Shown here: in pieces, positions 34,104 to 42,987 of the stretch
How positions within the stretch are numbered: the stretch's first letter is position 1
Layout: each line of letters starts with the position of its first letter
DNA from: an uncultured Collinsella sp.
GTDB taxonomy: Bacteria > Actinomycetota > Coriobacteriia > Coriobacteriales > Coriobacteriaceae
Length of the DNA stretch: 64,000 nt
Assembly: GCA_900757495.1 (NCBI GenBank)
Contig: CAAENX010000014.1
Coordinates: 124,001 to 188,000, forward strand
Reading direction: 5' to 3'
The notes under the pieces: generated by a model
Databases searched by the model: none
What the model saw: only the letters and a program-made list of their open reading frames with translations
What the model was told of the DNA's origin: nothing
Translations under genes and position numbers: made by a program

Positions 34104-34646
34104 ATGTTTGGTTTTAAGAAAGAGCTCTATACGCCCGAGTACCAGCTTGTCGGTGACGAGTACGCGGTGATCGAGACGTCGAAGGGTACCATCAAGGTCA
34201 AGTTTGACGGTGAGGGCGCCCCCATCCATGTGGCGAACTTCTGCGAGCTTTCCACGATGGGCTTCTATGACGGCCTTAAGTTCCATCGCTATGTGCCCGG
34301 CTTTGTAATCCAGGGCGGCGACCCCAATACCCGCGATATGTCCGGCGCCGACGTCGCTACCGGCCTTGAGGGTCCCGACGGCATGCCCGGTACCGGCGGC
34401 CCTGGCTACTGCATCAAGGGCGAGTTTGCCACCAATCCGCGCAACAGCCATGTTGATGGCGCTCTTGCCATGGCCCGCTCCATGGATCCTGATTCCGCGG
34501 GCTCGCAGTTCTACTTCTGCCTGGGTGCCCAGCACAACCTCGACTCCGGCTACACCGTCTTTGGCACCACGGTCGAGGGCCTCGACGTCATCTCGCAGCT
34601 GCGCGCCGGCGACGAGATCGTTCATGTCGAGATCGTTCACGAGTAA
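34104..34646 (+). CDS. Peptidyl-prolyl cis-trans isomerase, cyclophilin type
   Basis: A 180-residue cytoplasmic cyclophilin that speeds proline isomerisation during folding. Motifs: TSKGTIKVKFDGEGAP, GFYDGLKFHRYVPGFVIQGG (active-site Phe-His-Arg), GALAMARSMDPDSAGSQFYF and YTVFGTTVEGLDVI. There is no signal peptide. The ATG at 34104 has GAGGAAGG upstream; the frame is open earlier without a site. It has its own promoter and ends 11 bp before the TPR gene, so they are probably an operon. Confidence 0.95.
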   Translation: MFGFKKELYTPEYQLVGDEYAVIETSKGTIKVKFDGEGAPIHVANFCELSTMGFYDGLKFHRYVPGFVIQGGDPNTRDMSGADVATGLEGPDGMPGTGGPGYCIKGEFATNPRNSHVDGALAMARSMDPDSAGSQFYFCLGAQHNLDSGYTVFGTTVEGLDVISQLRAGDEIVHVEIVHE

Positions 34647-34657
34647 AGGGGACTTCC

Positions 34658-35953
34658 TTGAATAGCCAGCTGATCCAACAGGGCCGCGCCGCTTATCGCG
34701 CGGGTGATTTTTCCGCTGCCGCCCAGATGCTTGGCGCGGCAAAGACTCCCAACGAGATCATGGGTGAGGCCGACCACCTGCGCGGCAACGCCCTGATGCA
34801 TCTGGGCATGTACGCCGAGGCCGCCGAGGCCTACGCCGCCGCCCTCAACGACGGCGCCTATGGCAAGCGCGGCGCCCTGCTCACCAACCGCGGCAAGGCA
34901 CTCGCCGCGGTGGGCGACTACACCACGGCTGCCCAGGCGTTCTCTGCAGCTACCCAGGACGCTTCCTACGCCACGCCTTTTAAGGCCTACCTGGGTCTGG
35001 GCAACGCGCTGTTCCAGTCGGGCGACTATGCCAACGCCGGTACTGCCTTCCGTCAGGCTGCCATCGACGGCGCCAACCCGGCTCCTGCCGCTGCTCTCGG
35101 CGATCTGGGCCGCTGCTTCATCAAGCTCGGCCGCCCCGCGGACGCCGTAGAGACCTACCGCACGGCTATCGACTTTGCCGGCCCGCGCGACGATACACGC
35201 GCCCTCAACGCCGGCATGGGTCAAGCGCTTTCCGCCGCCGGCCGTCCCTCCGATGCGCTCGATGCCTTTAACGCCGCTACCGCAGACGGCATCTACCAGC
35301 TCACGCCCGAGCAGGCCGACGAGCTTGCCCGCGTGCACGACTCGCTCGCCGCGCTTTCGGCCCAGACGGCCATGTCCGCGGCCCCGGCTCCCGCGATGGA
35401 CGCTCCCGCTGTCGACCCGCTCGATCCCACGGGCACGACCGGTCAGTTTATGCCCGACCCCTCTGATACCGGCTTCTTTACGCTGTCCGAGTCCGAGATG
35501 GTCCAGCAGGACCGCAAGCAGGCCAAGGTTCGTCGTCGCCACCGCCACACGGGTCTTAAGATCTTCCTGGCGCTGCTTCTGCTCATCGTGATTGCTGCCG
35601 GCGGTCTTGGCTATGCTTATACGCGCGGCATGGGCTATCCCTCGCAGGAGTCCGTCATCACCGACCTGTTCCAGGCTGCCGGTGACGGCGATACCGCCAA
35701 GGCCGAGTCCTGCCTGGCCTCGAGCCTGTCCGAGGACGCCAAGGCGATGATCATCTCCTCGATCCCGCAGGGCGCCACCGTCTCCATCGAGGGTATGGAT
35801 CAGTCCATGACCGAGACCACCGCCAAGGTGAAGGCTTCGCTGTCCAAGGGCGGCGAGCAGGAGTACACCGTTAAATTCGTGCGCTCCGACAACCATATCG
35901 GTTGGGCCGTCTCCTCGCTCGACATCGATTTCTCGGCCGCTGACAACCAGTAG
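34658..35953 (+). CDS. TPR-repeat single-pass membrane protein
   Basis: A 431-residue protein. Residues about 1-230 are tetratricopeptide-type helical repeats (for example AYRAGDFSAAAQMLGAA, MYAEAAEAYAAALNDGAY, GDYANAGTAFRQAAIDG), which usually bind proteins. A basic stretch (KQAKVRRRHRHTGLK) precedes one membrane segment (about 305-325). The last 105 residues, outside the cell, form a small domain like the NTF2/DUF4878 type (SVITDLFQAAGDGDTAKAES). The start is a TTG with AAAGGGG upstream. It may be part of an envelope complex. Function is not known. Confidence 0.75.
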   Translation: MNSQLIQQGRAAYRAGDFSAAAQMLGAAKTPNEIMGEADHLRGNALMHLGMYAEAAEAYAAALNDGAYGKRGALLTNRGKALAAVGDYTTAAQAFSAATQDASYATPFKAYLGLGNALFQSGDYANAGTAFRQAAIDGANPAPAAALGDLGRCFIKLGRPADAVETYRTAIDFAGPRDDTRALNAGMGQALSAAGRPSDALDAFNAATADGIYQLTPEQADELARVHDSLAALSAQTAMSAAPAPAMDAPAVDPLDPTGTTGQFMPDPSDTGFFTLSESEMVQQDRKQAKVRRRHRHTGLKIFLALLLLIVIAAGGLGYAYTRGMGYPSQESVITDLFQAAGDGDTAKAESCLASSLSEDAKAMIISSIPQGATVSIEGMDQSMTETTAKVKASLSKGGEQEYTVKFVRSDNHIGWAVSSLDIDFSAADNQ

Positions 35954-36068
35954 TGACCTTATGAGATTTGGCTCTGCCCGGCGCTTCACCGCAAGTGAGG
36001 TGCCGGGCTTGCGCTAGTATGATGGGCTAGTAGTTTTCCAGCAATCATCCAACACATCAGGAGTTGCG

Positions 36069-37112
36069 TTGTTTTCTTTGATGGATATGTTCTTCGGTAG
36101 CTATGCGGGCGATCTCGCCATCGACCTCGGCACCGCCAATACGCTCGTCTCCGTGCGCGGCAAGGGCATCGTCATCCGCGAGCCCTCCGTTGTCGCTATC
36201 GACAAGAACGACGAGCGCATCCTGGCAGTCGGCATCGAGGCCAAGCGTATGCTCGGCCGTACGCCCGGCAACATCGTGGCCGTTCGTCCCCTTAAGGACG
36301 GCGTCATCGCCGACTTCGATGTCACCGAGGCCATGCTTCGCTACTTTATCGACAAGGCTTCCGAGAAGCGCTATCCGTGGACTCCGCGTCCACGCGTCGT
36401 CGTCTGCGTTCCCTCCGGCGTCACGTCGGTCGAGAAGCGTGCCGTCTTTGAGGCCACGATCCAGGCCGGCGCTCGCCAGGCCTATCTGATTGAGGAGCCC
36501 ATGGCGGCTGCCATCGGCGCCGACCTACCCGTCGAGGAGCCCACGGGCTCCATGGTCATCGATATCGGCGGCGGCACCACCGAGGTCGCCGTTATCGCTA
36601 TGGGCGGTATTGTCGTGTCGCAGTCCATCCGCATTGCCGGTGACGAGTTCGACCAGGCTATCCTCACCCATGTTCGCGATGCCTACAACCTGGCTATCGG
36701 CGAGCGCACGGCCGAGGATATCAAGATCAAGGTCGGTTCCGCCGTGCCGCTCAAGGATGAGCTCGACGTCGAGGTCAACGGACGCGACGTTATCACGGGC
36801 CTGCCCAAGACCGTGCGTATCGAGAGCGAGGAGATTCGTCGCGCGCTTAACAAGCCGCTCGACGAGATGGCCAAGGCCGTTAAGGACGCTCTGGACGCCA
36901 CGCCGCCTGATCTTGCCTCGGACCTTATGTACTACGGCATTCTGCTGACCGGCGGCGGTGCGCTGCTGCGCGGCCTCGACGTGCGCCTGCGCGACGAGAC
37001 CGGCGTTTCTGTCAACGTCAGCCCCACGGCGCTCGATAACGTCGTAAACGGTTGCGCCCGCGTGCTCGAGGCCAACGCCTTTGACGGTGGCTTCGTCCAA
37101 ACCAATGCTTAA
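36069..37112 (+). CDS. mreB: Rod-shape protein MreB
   Basis: A 347-residue actin homologue that organises lateral cell-wall synthesis. Motifs: AIDLGTANTLVSVRGKGIVI (phosphate 1), EEPMAAAIGADLPV, SMVIDIGGGTTEVAVIAMGG (phosphate 2) and LTGGGALLRGLDVRL (adenosine). The TTG at 36069 is preferred over the ATG at 36081, because AGGAG lies 5 nt before the TTG. It heads mreB-mreC-mreD-mrdA-rodA. Length is normal. Confidence 0.97.
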   Translation: MFSLMDMFFGSYAGDLAIDLGTANTLVSVRGKGIVIREPSVVAIDKNDERILAVGIEAKRMLGRTPGNIVAVRPLKDGVIADFDVTEAMLRYFIDKASEKRYPWTPRPRVVVCVPSGVTSVEKRAVFEATIQAGARQAYLIEEPMAAAIGADLPVEEPTGSMVIDIGGGTTEVAVIAMGGIVVSQSIRIAGDEFDQAILTHVRDAYNLAIGERTAEDIKIKVGSAVPLKDELDVEVNGRDVITGLPKTVRIESEEIRRALNKPLDEMAKAVKDALDATPPDLASDLMYYGILLTGGGALLRGLDVRLRDETGVSVNVSPTALDNVVNGCARVLEANAFDGGFVQTNA

Positions 37113-37133
37113 TTTCCAAAAGGTGGATTCCAT

Positions 37134-38132
37134 TTGGCACGATCTTCGGGTTTCTCTCCAAATCTGAATACCAAGCGACAATCAACGGGTATGCGCCCGT
37201 TGATTGTTTTCAGCCTGATTTCGGTGTTGCTGCTCACGTTTTATATCCGTGAGGGTGAGGCCGGGCCGATTCATGCCGTACGCTCGGGTGTGACGACGAT
37301 TACGTCGCCGGTGCGCTTTGTGGGCTCGGCCGTGGCGGCTCCCTTCAACGCGATCGGCAACGTGTTCTCCAACCTCACGGCTTCGCAGGAGTCGCTCGAC
37401 GACCTTAAGAAGCAAAACGAGGTGCTGACCTCTAAGGTCGCCGAGCTTTCCGAGGCTCAAAAGACTGCCGAGCGCCTGGAGGGCCTGGTCGGCCTGCAAT
37501 CGACCTACAACCTTAAGTCGACCGCTGCCCGTATTGTCGGTGCGTCGGGCGATGCCTGGACCTCGACCGTTACCATCGACAAGGGCTCTGCCGACGGCCT
37601 TACCATCAACATGCCCGTGACGAGTTCTGCCGGTGTTATCGGCCAGATTATCGAGGTATCGGCCAAGACCTCTACCGTGCGCCTGATTGGCGACGAGAAC
37701 TCGGGCGTGTCGGCTATGGTGCAGGACACGCGCGCCCAGGGCATGCTGCAGGGCCAGCCCGATGGCACCCTGCGCCTTGAGTACGTGAGCGTCGACTCCG
37801 ACGTCAAAGTGGGCGACATCATCGTGACCTCTGGCATCGGTGGCGTGTTCCCCAAGGGCCTACCGCTCGGCACCGTCTCGTCGGTTGAGAAATCTGCAAA
37901 CGACGTGTACTACACCATTGTGGTGCGCGCTCAGACGACGGCCGAGAACAACGAGGAAGTGCTGGTCATTACTTCGCTGACCGACGAACAGTCGGCCTCG
38001 GATGAGGACGTGAGCACGGCAAACAGCACGCCGCAGGGAACGTCGCGCGACGCTGCGACCAAGACGAAGGACGAGAGTTCGGATGACAGTTCCGACACGT
38101 CCGAGACGACCGATTCCGGCTCGAGCGAATAG
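37134..38132 (+). CDS. mreC: Rod-shape protein MreC
   Basis: A 332-residue scaffold of the elongasome. One N-terminal membrane segment (about residues 20-38), a coiled coil (about 75-115, SLDDLKKQNEVLTSKVAELS), then the beta-rich MreC domain (RIVGASGDAWTSTVTIDKGS, VITSGIGGVFPKGLPLGTV-like). The last 55 residues are a Ser/Thr/Asp-rich tail not needed by the family. TTG start with AAGGTGG upstream. It lies 21 bp after mreB. Confidence 0.94.
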   Translation: MARSSGFSPNLNTKRQSTGMRPLIVFSLISVLLLTFYIREGEAGPIHAVRSGVTTITSPVRFVGSAVAAPFNAIGNVFSNLTASQESLDDLKKQNEVLTSKVAELSEAQKTAERLEGLVGLQSTYNLKSTAARIVGASGDAWTSTVTIDKGSADGLTINMPVTSSAGVIGQIIEVSAKTSTVRLIGDENSGVSAMVQDTRAQGMLQGQPDGTLRLEYVSVDSDVKVGDIIVTSGIGGVFPKGLPLGTVSSVEKSANDVYYTIVVRAQTTAENNEEVLVITSLTDEQSASDEDVSTANSTPQGTSRDAATKTKDESSDDSSDTSETTDSGSSE

Positions 38133-38143
38133 GGGGCATGTCC

Positions 38144-38710
38144 ATGGATCTACACGAGCAGGGGATGAGCTCCCGCACGTTTGCGATCGCCGCCATCGTG
38201 TGCGTGCTGCTGCAGGCAGGCCTGGCACCGCAGATCTCCATTGCGGGCGGTCGCGTCAACTTCATGATTATCCTGGTGTGCCTAAGCGTGTTCTCGGGCG
38301 ACCCGACCCGTGCCGTCGTGTGCGGTTTTTGCAGCGGCTTGTTTTATGACCTGTCCGCTGCCGTGCCGGTGGGCGTTATGTCGCTCCTGCTGACCGTGGG
38401 TTCTTTTGCCCTGGTGCACAGCGCCGCTGGTCAGGCGGGCGGTACCCCGAGTGCGCGCGGCATCACGGTGGGCACCTTCGCGCTCGTCATTAATGTGATT
38501 TACAGCATCATCTTGCTGTTTATGGGTTTGGAGACGAGCTTTGTCGTAGCGATCTTCGGCCATGCGCTGCCGTCTTCGATCCTGACGGGTCTGGTTGCCA
38601 TTCCATTTTTGATGTCCGGCGTCGTGCCGCAGTCCGGCTATGGATTCTCCGCACGTGGCGGACGCCAGACGGGTATGCGCTTTAAGCCCAAGACCCGCAA
38701 GCTCAAATAG
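38144..38710 (+). CDS. mreD: Rod-shape protein MreD
   Basis: A 188-residue membrane protein with five to six hydrophobic segments and the MreD-type region RVNFMIILVCLSVFSGDPTR, then GFCSGLFYDLSAAVPVG. It ends with a basic tail (GMRFKPKTRKLK). The ATG at 38144 sits 7 nt after AGGGGG; an ATG at 38138 is too close to that site. It is between mreC and the PBP2 gene. Confidence 0.9.
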   Translation: MDLHEQGMSSRTFAIAAIVCVLLQAGLAPQISIAGGRVNFMIILVCLSVFSGDPTRAVVCGFCSGLFYDLSAAVPVGVMSLLLTVGSFALVHSAAGQAGGTPSARGITVGTFALVINVIYSIILLFMGLETSFVVAIFGHALPSSILTGLVAIPFLMSGVVPQSGYGFSARGGRQTGMRFKPKTRKLK

Positions 38711-38723
38711 GGGAGGCCCGTAG

Positions 38724-40793
38724 ATGTCTTCCCAGATGACGGTTATTATCGCCGGTATCGTGCTGGTCGTGGCCATCGTGGTCGCGCTGGTCATCATGCG
38801 TCGGGGCGATTCCCGTTTTACCTACGATACGCAGCATGGAACGGCCCCGCGCGCCACCGAGGGCGAGGGCAATACCGCGGCGACCGCCTTTAAGGGCCGC
38901 TTTTCCATCCTCACCACGGGTGTGGGCGCGATGTTTGCGGCGCTCGCCGTCAAGCTGTGGGGCATGCAGATGGTCTCGTCGGACTATTACGAGAAGCAGG
39001 CCAATAGCAATCAGACTCGCACTGTTACCACTCCTGCTGTGCGCGGTCGCATCCTCGACCGCAATGGCGTGGCGCTTGTCCAGAACCGTCCCTCACTTGC
39101 TGTCGTGGCCTACCGCGACCTTGCCGAGGATGAGGTTCTGGTTCGCCATCTTGCCAACGTGCTTGGAATGCCTTACGTGGCGGTCCTTCGCAATATTCAG
39201 GACAATACCGAGGGTGCCCAGAGCCTGCATACCATCGCGACGGACGTCCGTCGCTCCACGGTTGCCTATATCAAGGAACACGCCGGCGAGTTCCCGGGCG
39301 TCAAGATTGCCGAGCGTACTGAGCGTCAGTATCCATATGGCGAGACGGCATGCCATATCTTAGGCTATACCGGCACCATTACCTCCGAGCAGCTCGAGGC
39401 CCAGAATAAGAAAACCTCTGGCGATGATGATGCTTCTGCTGGCAAGATTACGTACCAGTCGGGCGATATCGTGGGCCAGGCGGGCGTTGAGAGCTACTAC
39501 GAAAACCTGCTGCAGGGTATTCGTGGTGAGCAGACCGTCAAGGTCGATGCCTCGGGCAATGTGACCGGTCAGGCCGGCGCCGTGCCCGCGAAGGCCGGCT
39601 CCGACATTAAGCTCACGCTCGACCTTAAGATCCAACAGGCCTGCGAGACGGCACTGGCGAGCGCTATCGAGCTTGCCAAGACCACTGGCTACAGCAATGC
39701 CGGCAACGGCGCCGTGGTGTGTCTCGATCCCAACAATGGCGAGATCCTGGGCATGGCGAGCGAGCCCAAGTTCGATCCGTCCGTCTTTATCGGCGGCGTC
39801 TCAAATGACGTGTGGACCGAGCTTAATGATGACAAGGGTTCGCACCCGCTGCTCAACCGCGCCATTAGCGGACAGTACATGTCGGCCTCGACCATCAAGC
39901 CGCTCTCGGCACTGGCCGGTCTTGAGTTTGGAACCTACACCTCAACGCAGACAACCAACTGCACGGGCTATTGGACGGGCCTGGGCAAGGCTTGGGGCAA
40001 GCGCTGCTGGCTGACGTCTGGCCACGGCACCATGACGCTGCAGTCGGGTATCGCCAACTCGTGCGACCCCGTCTTCTACGACATGGGCAAGGCGTTCTTC
40101 TATGACGAGCAACATCCCGAGGGCCTGCAGGAGGTCTTTCGTCGCTGGGGCTTAGGCAAGACCTGCGGTATCGATCTGCCGAGTGAGGGCGCGGGTCGTA
40201 TTCCCGATGCCGAGTGGAAAGAGTCGTACTTCACCGACGCCTCTGCCGAGGACCGTAAGTGGAATGCCGGCGATATGACCAACATTGCCATCGGCCAGGG
40301 CGACATCCTGGTGACGCCCCTGCAGATGGCGTGCGCCTATATGGGTCTTGCCAACGGCGGCAAACAGTACGTACCTCACGTGTTTTTATCTGCCGTGTCG
40401 CGCGATGGCGACGGCGATGCCTATAAGTACAACGGCAAGGGCAAGAAGAAGCGCTTGGAGGCCAAGATCAACAGCGATTCGGATTTGGCTCTTGTTCGCA
40501 ACGGCATGCACGACGTGATTTACACGGCTTCGACGTCCCTGGCGGCTCACTTTGGCACTCTGACGCCGCAGGTATACGGCAAGTCGGGCACGGGCGAGAA
40601 AAGCGGCGAGGACGAATACGCGTGGTTCTGCGCCTATGCACCGGCCGATGATCCCAAGTATGTTATCGCTACTGTCCTGGAGCAGGGCGGCGGTGGCTCG
40701 GATACCGCGATGCATGTCGTGCGCGACGTGCTCGGCGTGATTTATGACGAGCCCGATACCTCTTCGGCCTCGGGCGATTCTTCGGTTCGATAG
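38724..40793 (+). CDS. mrdA: Penicillin-binding protein 2 (elongasome transpeptidase)
   Basis: A 689-residue class B PBP crosslinking side-wall peptidoglycan. Two hydrophobic segments lie near the N-terminus (about 5-25 and 60-80). The dimerisation domain includes TPAVRGRILDRNGVALVQNR. The transpeptidase has SxxK (STIK, Ser389), SCD near 446 and KSGTG near 619. The first membrane segment plus linker before the usual one is an extension compared with typical PBP2. A short region GDGDAYKYNGKGKKKRLEAK is an insertion near the KSGTG motif. It is followed by rodA after 9 bp, giving the usual synthase/transpeptidase pair. Confidence 0.95.
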   Translation: MSSQMTVIIAGIVLVVAIVVALVIMRRGDSRFTYDTQHGTAPRATEGEGNTAATAFKGRFSILTTGVGAMFAALAVKLWGMQMVSSDYYEKQANSNQTRTVTTPAVRGRILDRNGVALVQNRPSLAVVAYRDLAEDEVLVRHLANVLGMPYVAVLRNIQDNTEGAQSLHTIATDVRRSTVAYIKEHAGEFPGVKIAERTERQYPYGETACHILGYTGTITSEQLEAQNKKTSGDDDASAGKITYQSGDIVGQAGVESYYENLLQGIRGEQTVKVDASGNVTGQAGAVPAKAGSDIKLTLDLKIQQACETALASAIELAKTTGYSNAGNGAVVCLDPNNGEILGMASEPKFDPSVFIGGVSNDVWTELNDDKGSHPLLNRAISGQYMSASTIKPLSALAGLEFGTYTSTQTTNCTGYWTGLGKAWGKRCWLTSGHGTMTLQSGIANSCDPVFYDMGKAFFYDEQHPEGLQEVFRRWGLGKTCGIDLPSEGAGRIPDAEWKESYFTDASAEDRKWNAGDMTNIAIGQGDILVTPLQMACAYMGLANGGKQYVPHVFLSAVSRDGDGDAYKYNGKGKKKRLEAKINSDSDLALVRNGMHDVIYTASTSLAAHFGTLTPQVYGKSGTGEKSGEDEYAWFCAYAPADDPKYVIATVLEQGGGGSDTAMHVVRDVLGVIYDEPDTSSASGDSSVR

Positions 40794-40802
40794 GAGGTTG
40801 CG

Positions 40803-42029
40803 ATGGATTTTTCTCCGGCGGATCTGTTCCGTTCAACCAAGACCGGCTCTCGCAGCAGCCTGGACCGCGTCAACAAGCAACTTTCGGCCTCGCGCGGCAC
40901 GTTTCGCCAAAAGGTGCATATCGGTGTGCTCGTGGCTACTGTGGCGCTCGTCGCCTACGGTGCCATCATTATCTGGTCGGCTTCGCAGTTTAAGGCCGAT
41001 GCCTCGTTCTCACGCCATCTGCTGGGAATTGGCATCGGTGCGGTGCTGGCGGTGCTGGTCTGGCGTACCGACCTGCGCGGTATTTCCAATTTCTCGACGG
41101 CGTTGCTCGTCATCGACCTGATCGTGATCTTTTCGCCCAAGATTCCAGGTCTGTCCTATACGGGCGGTCTGGGCATGACGGGCTGGATCAAGATTCCCGG
41201 TATCGGCTTGACATTCCAGCCGGTTGAGCTTGCCAAGCTCATCACCATCTTCTTTATTGCTACGCTTGGCTCGCAGTATAACGGGCGCATCGATACCGTT
41301 CGCGACTACGTCAAGCTTTGCGGCATGCTGTCCATTCCGTTTTTGGCCGTCGTTGCCATGGGCGACCTGGGCTCGGGCCTGGTCGTGCTGGTTTCTGGTG
41401 CCATCGTCATCTGTATGAGCGGTGCACGTCGCGAATGGGTGCTGTCGACCCTGGCCCTGCTCGTGGGCCTGGTGGCCCTCGTCCTGGCGCTCGATTCGGT
41501 CTTTGATTCGTTGCTCGGCCACGATGTGCTCATCAAGCAGTATCAGATGAACCGTCTGACGGTCTTTATCGACCCCGATAATGCCGATTCGGACGATGCG
41601 TACAATCTGCAGCAGTCGCTCATCGCCGTCGGCTCGGGCGGTTTCTTTGGTAAGGGTTTGGGCCATGCGACGCAGTCAGCCGGCGGCTTTCTGCCTGAGT
41701 TCCACACCGACTTCGTCTTCGCCTTCCTGTCTGAGACCTTTGGCTTTTGTGGTTCCTTTTTGCTCCTGTGCCTCTACGTGCTGTTGATCTTTTCGACGAT
41801 TCGCGTTGCCTTTAAGTGCGAGTCTCTGTTTTTGCGTCTTTCGTGTGTGGGCATCGTTGGCATGTGGGCGTTCCAGACCTTCGAAAACATCGGCATGTGC
41901 ATCGGCATGATGCCGATTACCGGTATTCCGCTACCGTTTATTAGCTTCGGTTCGTCTTCGATGATGATTCAGCTGCTGACGGTGGGTATCGTACAATCCA
42001 TATGGCGGCATCGTTCGGGCGCCGCGTAA
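40803..42029 (+). CDS. rodA: Peptidoglycan polymerase RodA (SEDS family)
   Basis: A 408-residue multi-pass SEDS glycosyltransferase. The N-terminus has a 45-residue cytoplasmic part, then about ten membrane segments. Family regions are present: GWIKIPGIGLTFQPVELAKL, GDLGSGLVVL, LIAVGSGGFFGKGLGHATQS, LPEFHTDFVFAFLSETFGF, and GIPLPFISFGSSSMM at the C-terminus. It polymerises lipid II for the side wall together with PBP2. FtsW is the close alternative; linkage to mreBCD-mrdA decides for RodA. Confidence 0.95.
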   Translation: MDFSPADLFRSTKTGSRSSLDRVNKQLSASRGTFRQKVHIGVLVATVALVAYGAIIIWSASQFKADASFSRHLLGIGIGAVLAVLVWRTDLRGISNFSTALLVIDLIVIFSPKIPGLSYTGGLGMTGWIKIPGIGLTFQPVELAKLITIFFIATLGSQYNGRIDTVRDYVKLCGMLSIPFLAVVAMGDLGSGLVVLVSGAIVICMSGARREWVLSTLALLVGLVALVLALDSVFDSLLGHDVLIKQYQMNRLTVFIDPDNADSDDAYNLQQSLIAVGSGGFFGKGLGHATQSAGGFLPEFHTDFVFAFLSETFGFCGSFLLLCLYVLLIFSTIRVAFKCESLFLRLSCVGIVGMWAFQTFENIGMCIGMMPITGIPLPFISFGSSSMMIQLLTVGIVQSIWRHRSGAA

Positions 42030-42047
42030 CCGCTGGAGGGGTTTGCT

Positions 42048-42977
42048 ATGAAAATTCCCGTAGATAAGCTGACCCGCGCTTTTAAGATGGGCGCGTCCGT
42101 TAAGAAGGATTCCGATACGCCGGTGCGCGTCTCGGTCTATCTGGATGCGTCCGCCTCGCGCTTTCTGGCCGAGACGGTGCGTGACGCCTTTGTGCCGCAG
42201 ACGACCTCGGGCATTGTGCGCGTCGAGCGTCTGGGGGAGGAGCGAATTGCTCCAAAGACCGATACCGATGTGGTGCTGGTGCTCTCGTGTGGTTCCGACC
42301 GCTTGGAGAGTGCCGTGCAGGAGCTCGTGATCGCCGGCGCGCCCGTATGCGTGCTTGCCGAGTCTGCTGTGGAGGTGCCGTTTATCGAGGAGTCCACGCC
42401 CATGCTCGGCGTGGTAGCGGCAACCGATAAGACGTATCTGCTCGAGACGCTTGCTCGCTGGATTCTCGATCGCACCGACAAGGAAACGGCTTTTGCGGCG
42501 AATTTTGCCTTCATGCGCATCGCGGCGGCCAATCGTATTATCACCTCGTGCGCGCTCACCAATATGGCGACCGGTGCGTTGGTGTTTTTGCCGGGCGCCG
42601 ATTATCCCGTTATGGCGCTGGCGCAGGTGGGCATGCTCTTTGAGCTCGCTGCCGTCTTTGGACGCGGCATTAAGCCTGAGCGCGGCTACGAGGTCGCGGG
42701 CGTGCTTGCCGGCGGTCTTGTGATCCGCGCGGTCACCCGTGCGCTCGTCAAGCAGACGCCGCATATTGGGTTTGCCGTCAAGGCGCTCACTGCTGCCGCG
42801 GGCACCTACGGCATGGGCCGTGCGCTCGTTTCGCTCTACGAGCGCGATGTCGACTACAGCCGTGCCAACGAGGTGGTCACTGCCACGTTCTCCCGCGTTC
42901 GCGATCTGGTGACCACGGTCGCGGGCGCTACCCGTCCTATGGCGTCCTACCAGGACGCATCCGATCTCGCAGCTTAG
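42048..42977 (+). CDS. DUF697-like membrane protein of unknown function
   Basis: A 309-residue protein. Residues about 25-125 form an alpha/beta region (VRVSVYLDASASRFLAETV, VVLVLSCGSDRLESAVQELV). From about 140 on comes a helical, Ala/Gly-rich DUF697-type region (RIAAANRIITSCALTNMATG, FLPGADYPVMALAQVGMLF, GGLVIRAVTRALVKQTPHIG), usually found with membrane-associated GTPases of the Era-like group. No GTP-binding motif is seen. It lies 18 bp after rodA and 10 bp before a radical SAM gene, so it may be part of the elongasome operon. Confidence 0.7.
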   Translation: MKIPVDKLTRAFKMGASVKKDSDTPVRVSVYLDASASRFLAETVRDAFVPQTTSGIVRVERLGEERIAPKTDTDVVLVLSCGSDRLESAVQELVIAGAPVCVLAESAVEVPFIEESTPMLGVVAATDKTYLLETLARWILDRTDKETAFAANFAFMRIAAANRIITSCALTNMATGALVFLPGADYPVMALAQVGMLFELAAVFGRGIKPERGYEVAGVLAGGLVIRAVTRALVKQTPHIGFAVKALTAAAGTYGMGRALVSLYERDVDYSRANEVVTATFSRVRDLVTTVAGATRPMASYQDASDLAA

Positions 42978-42987
42978 GGGTTTTCCG

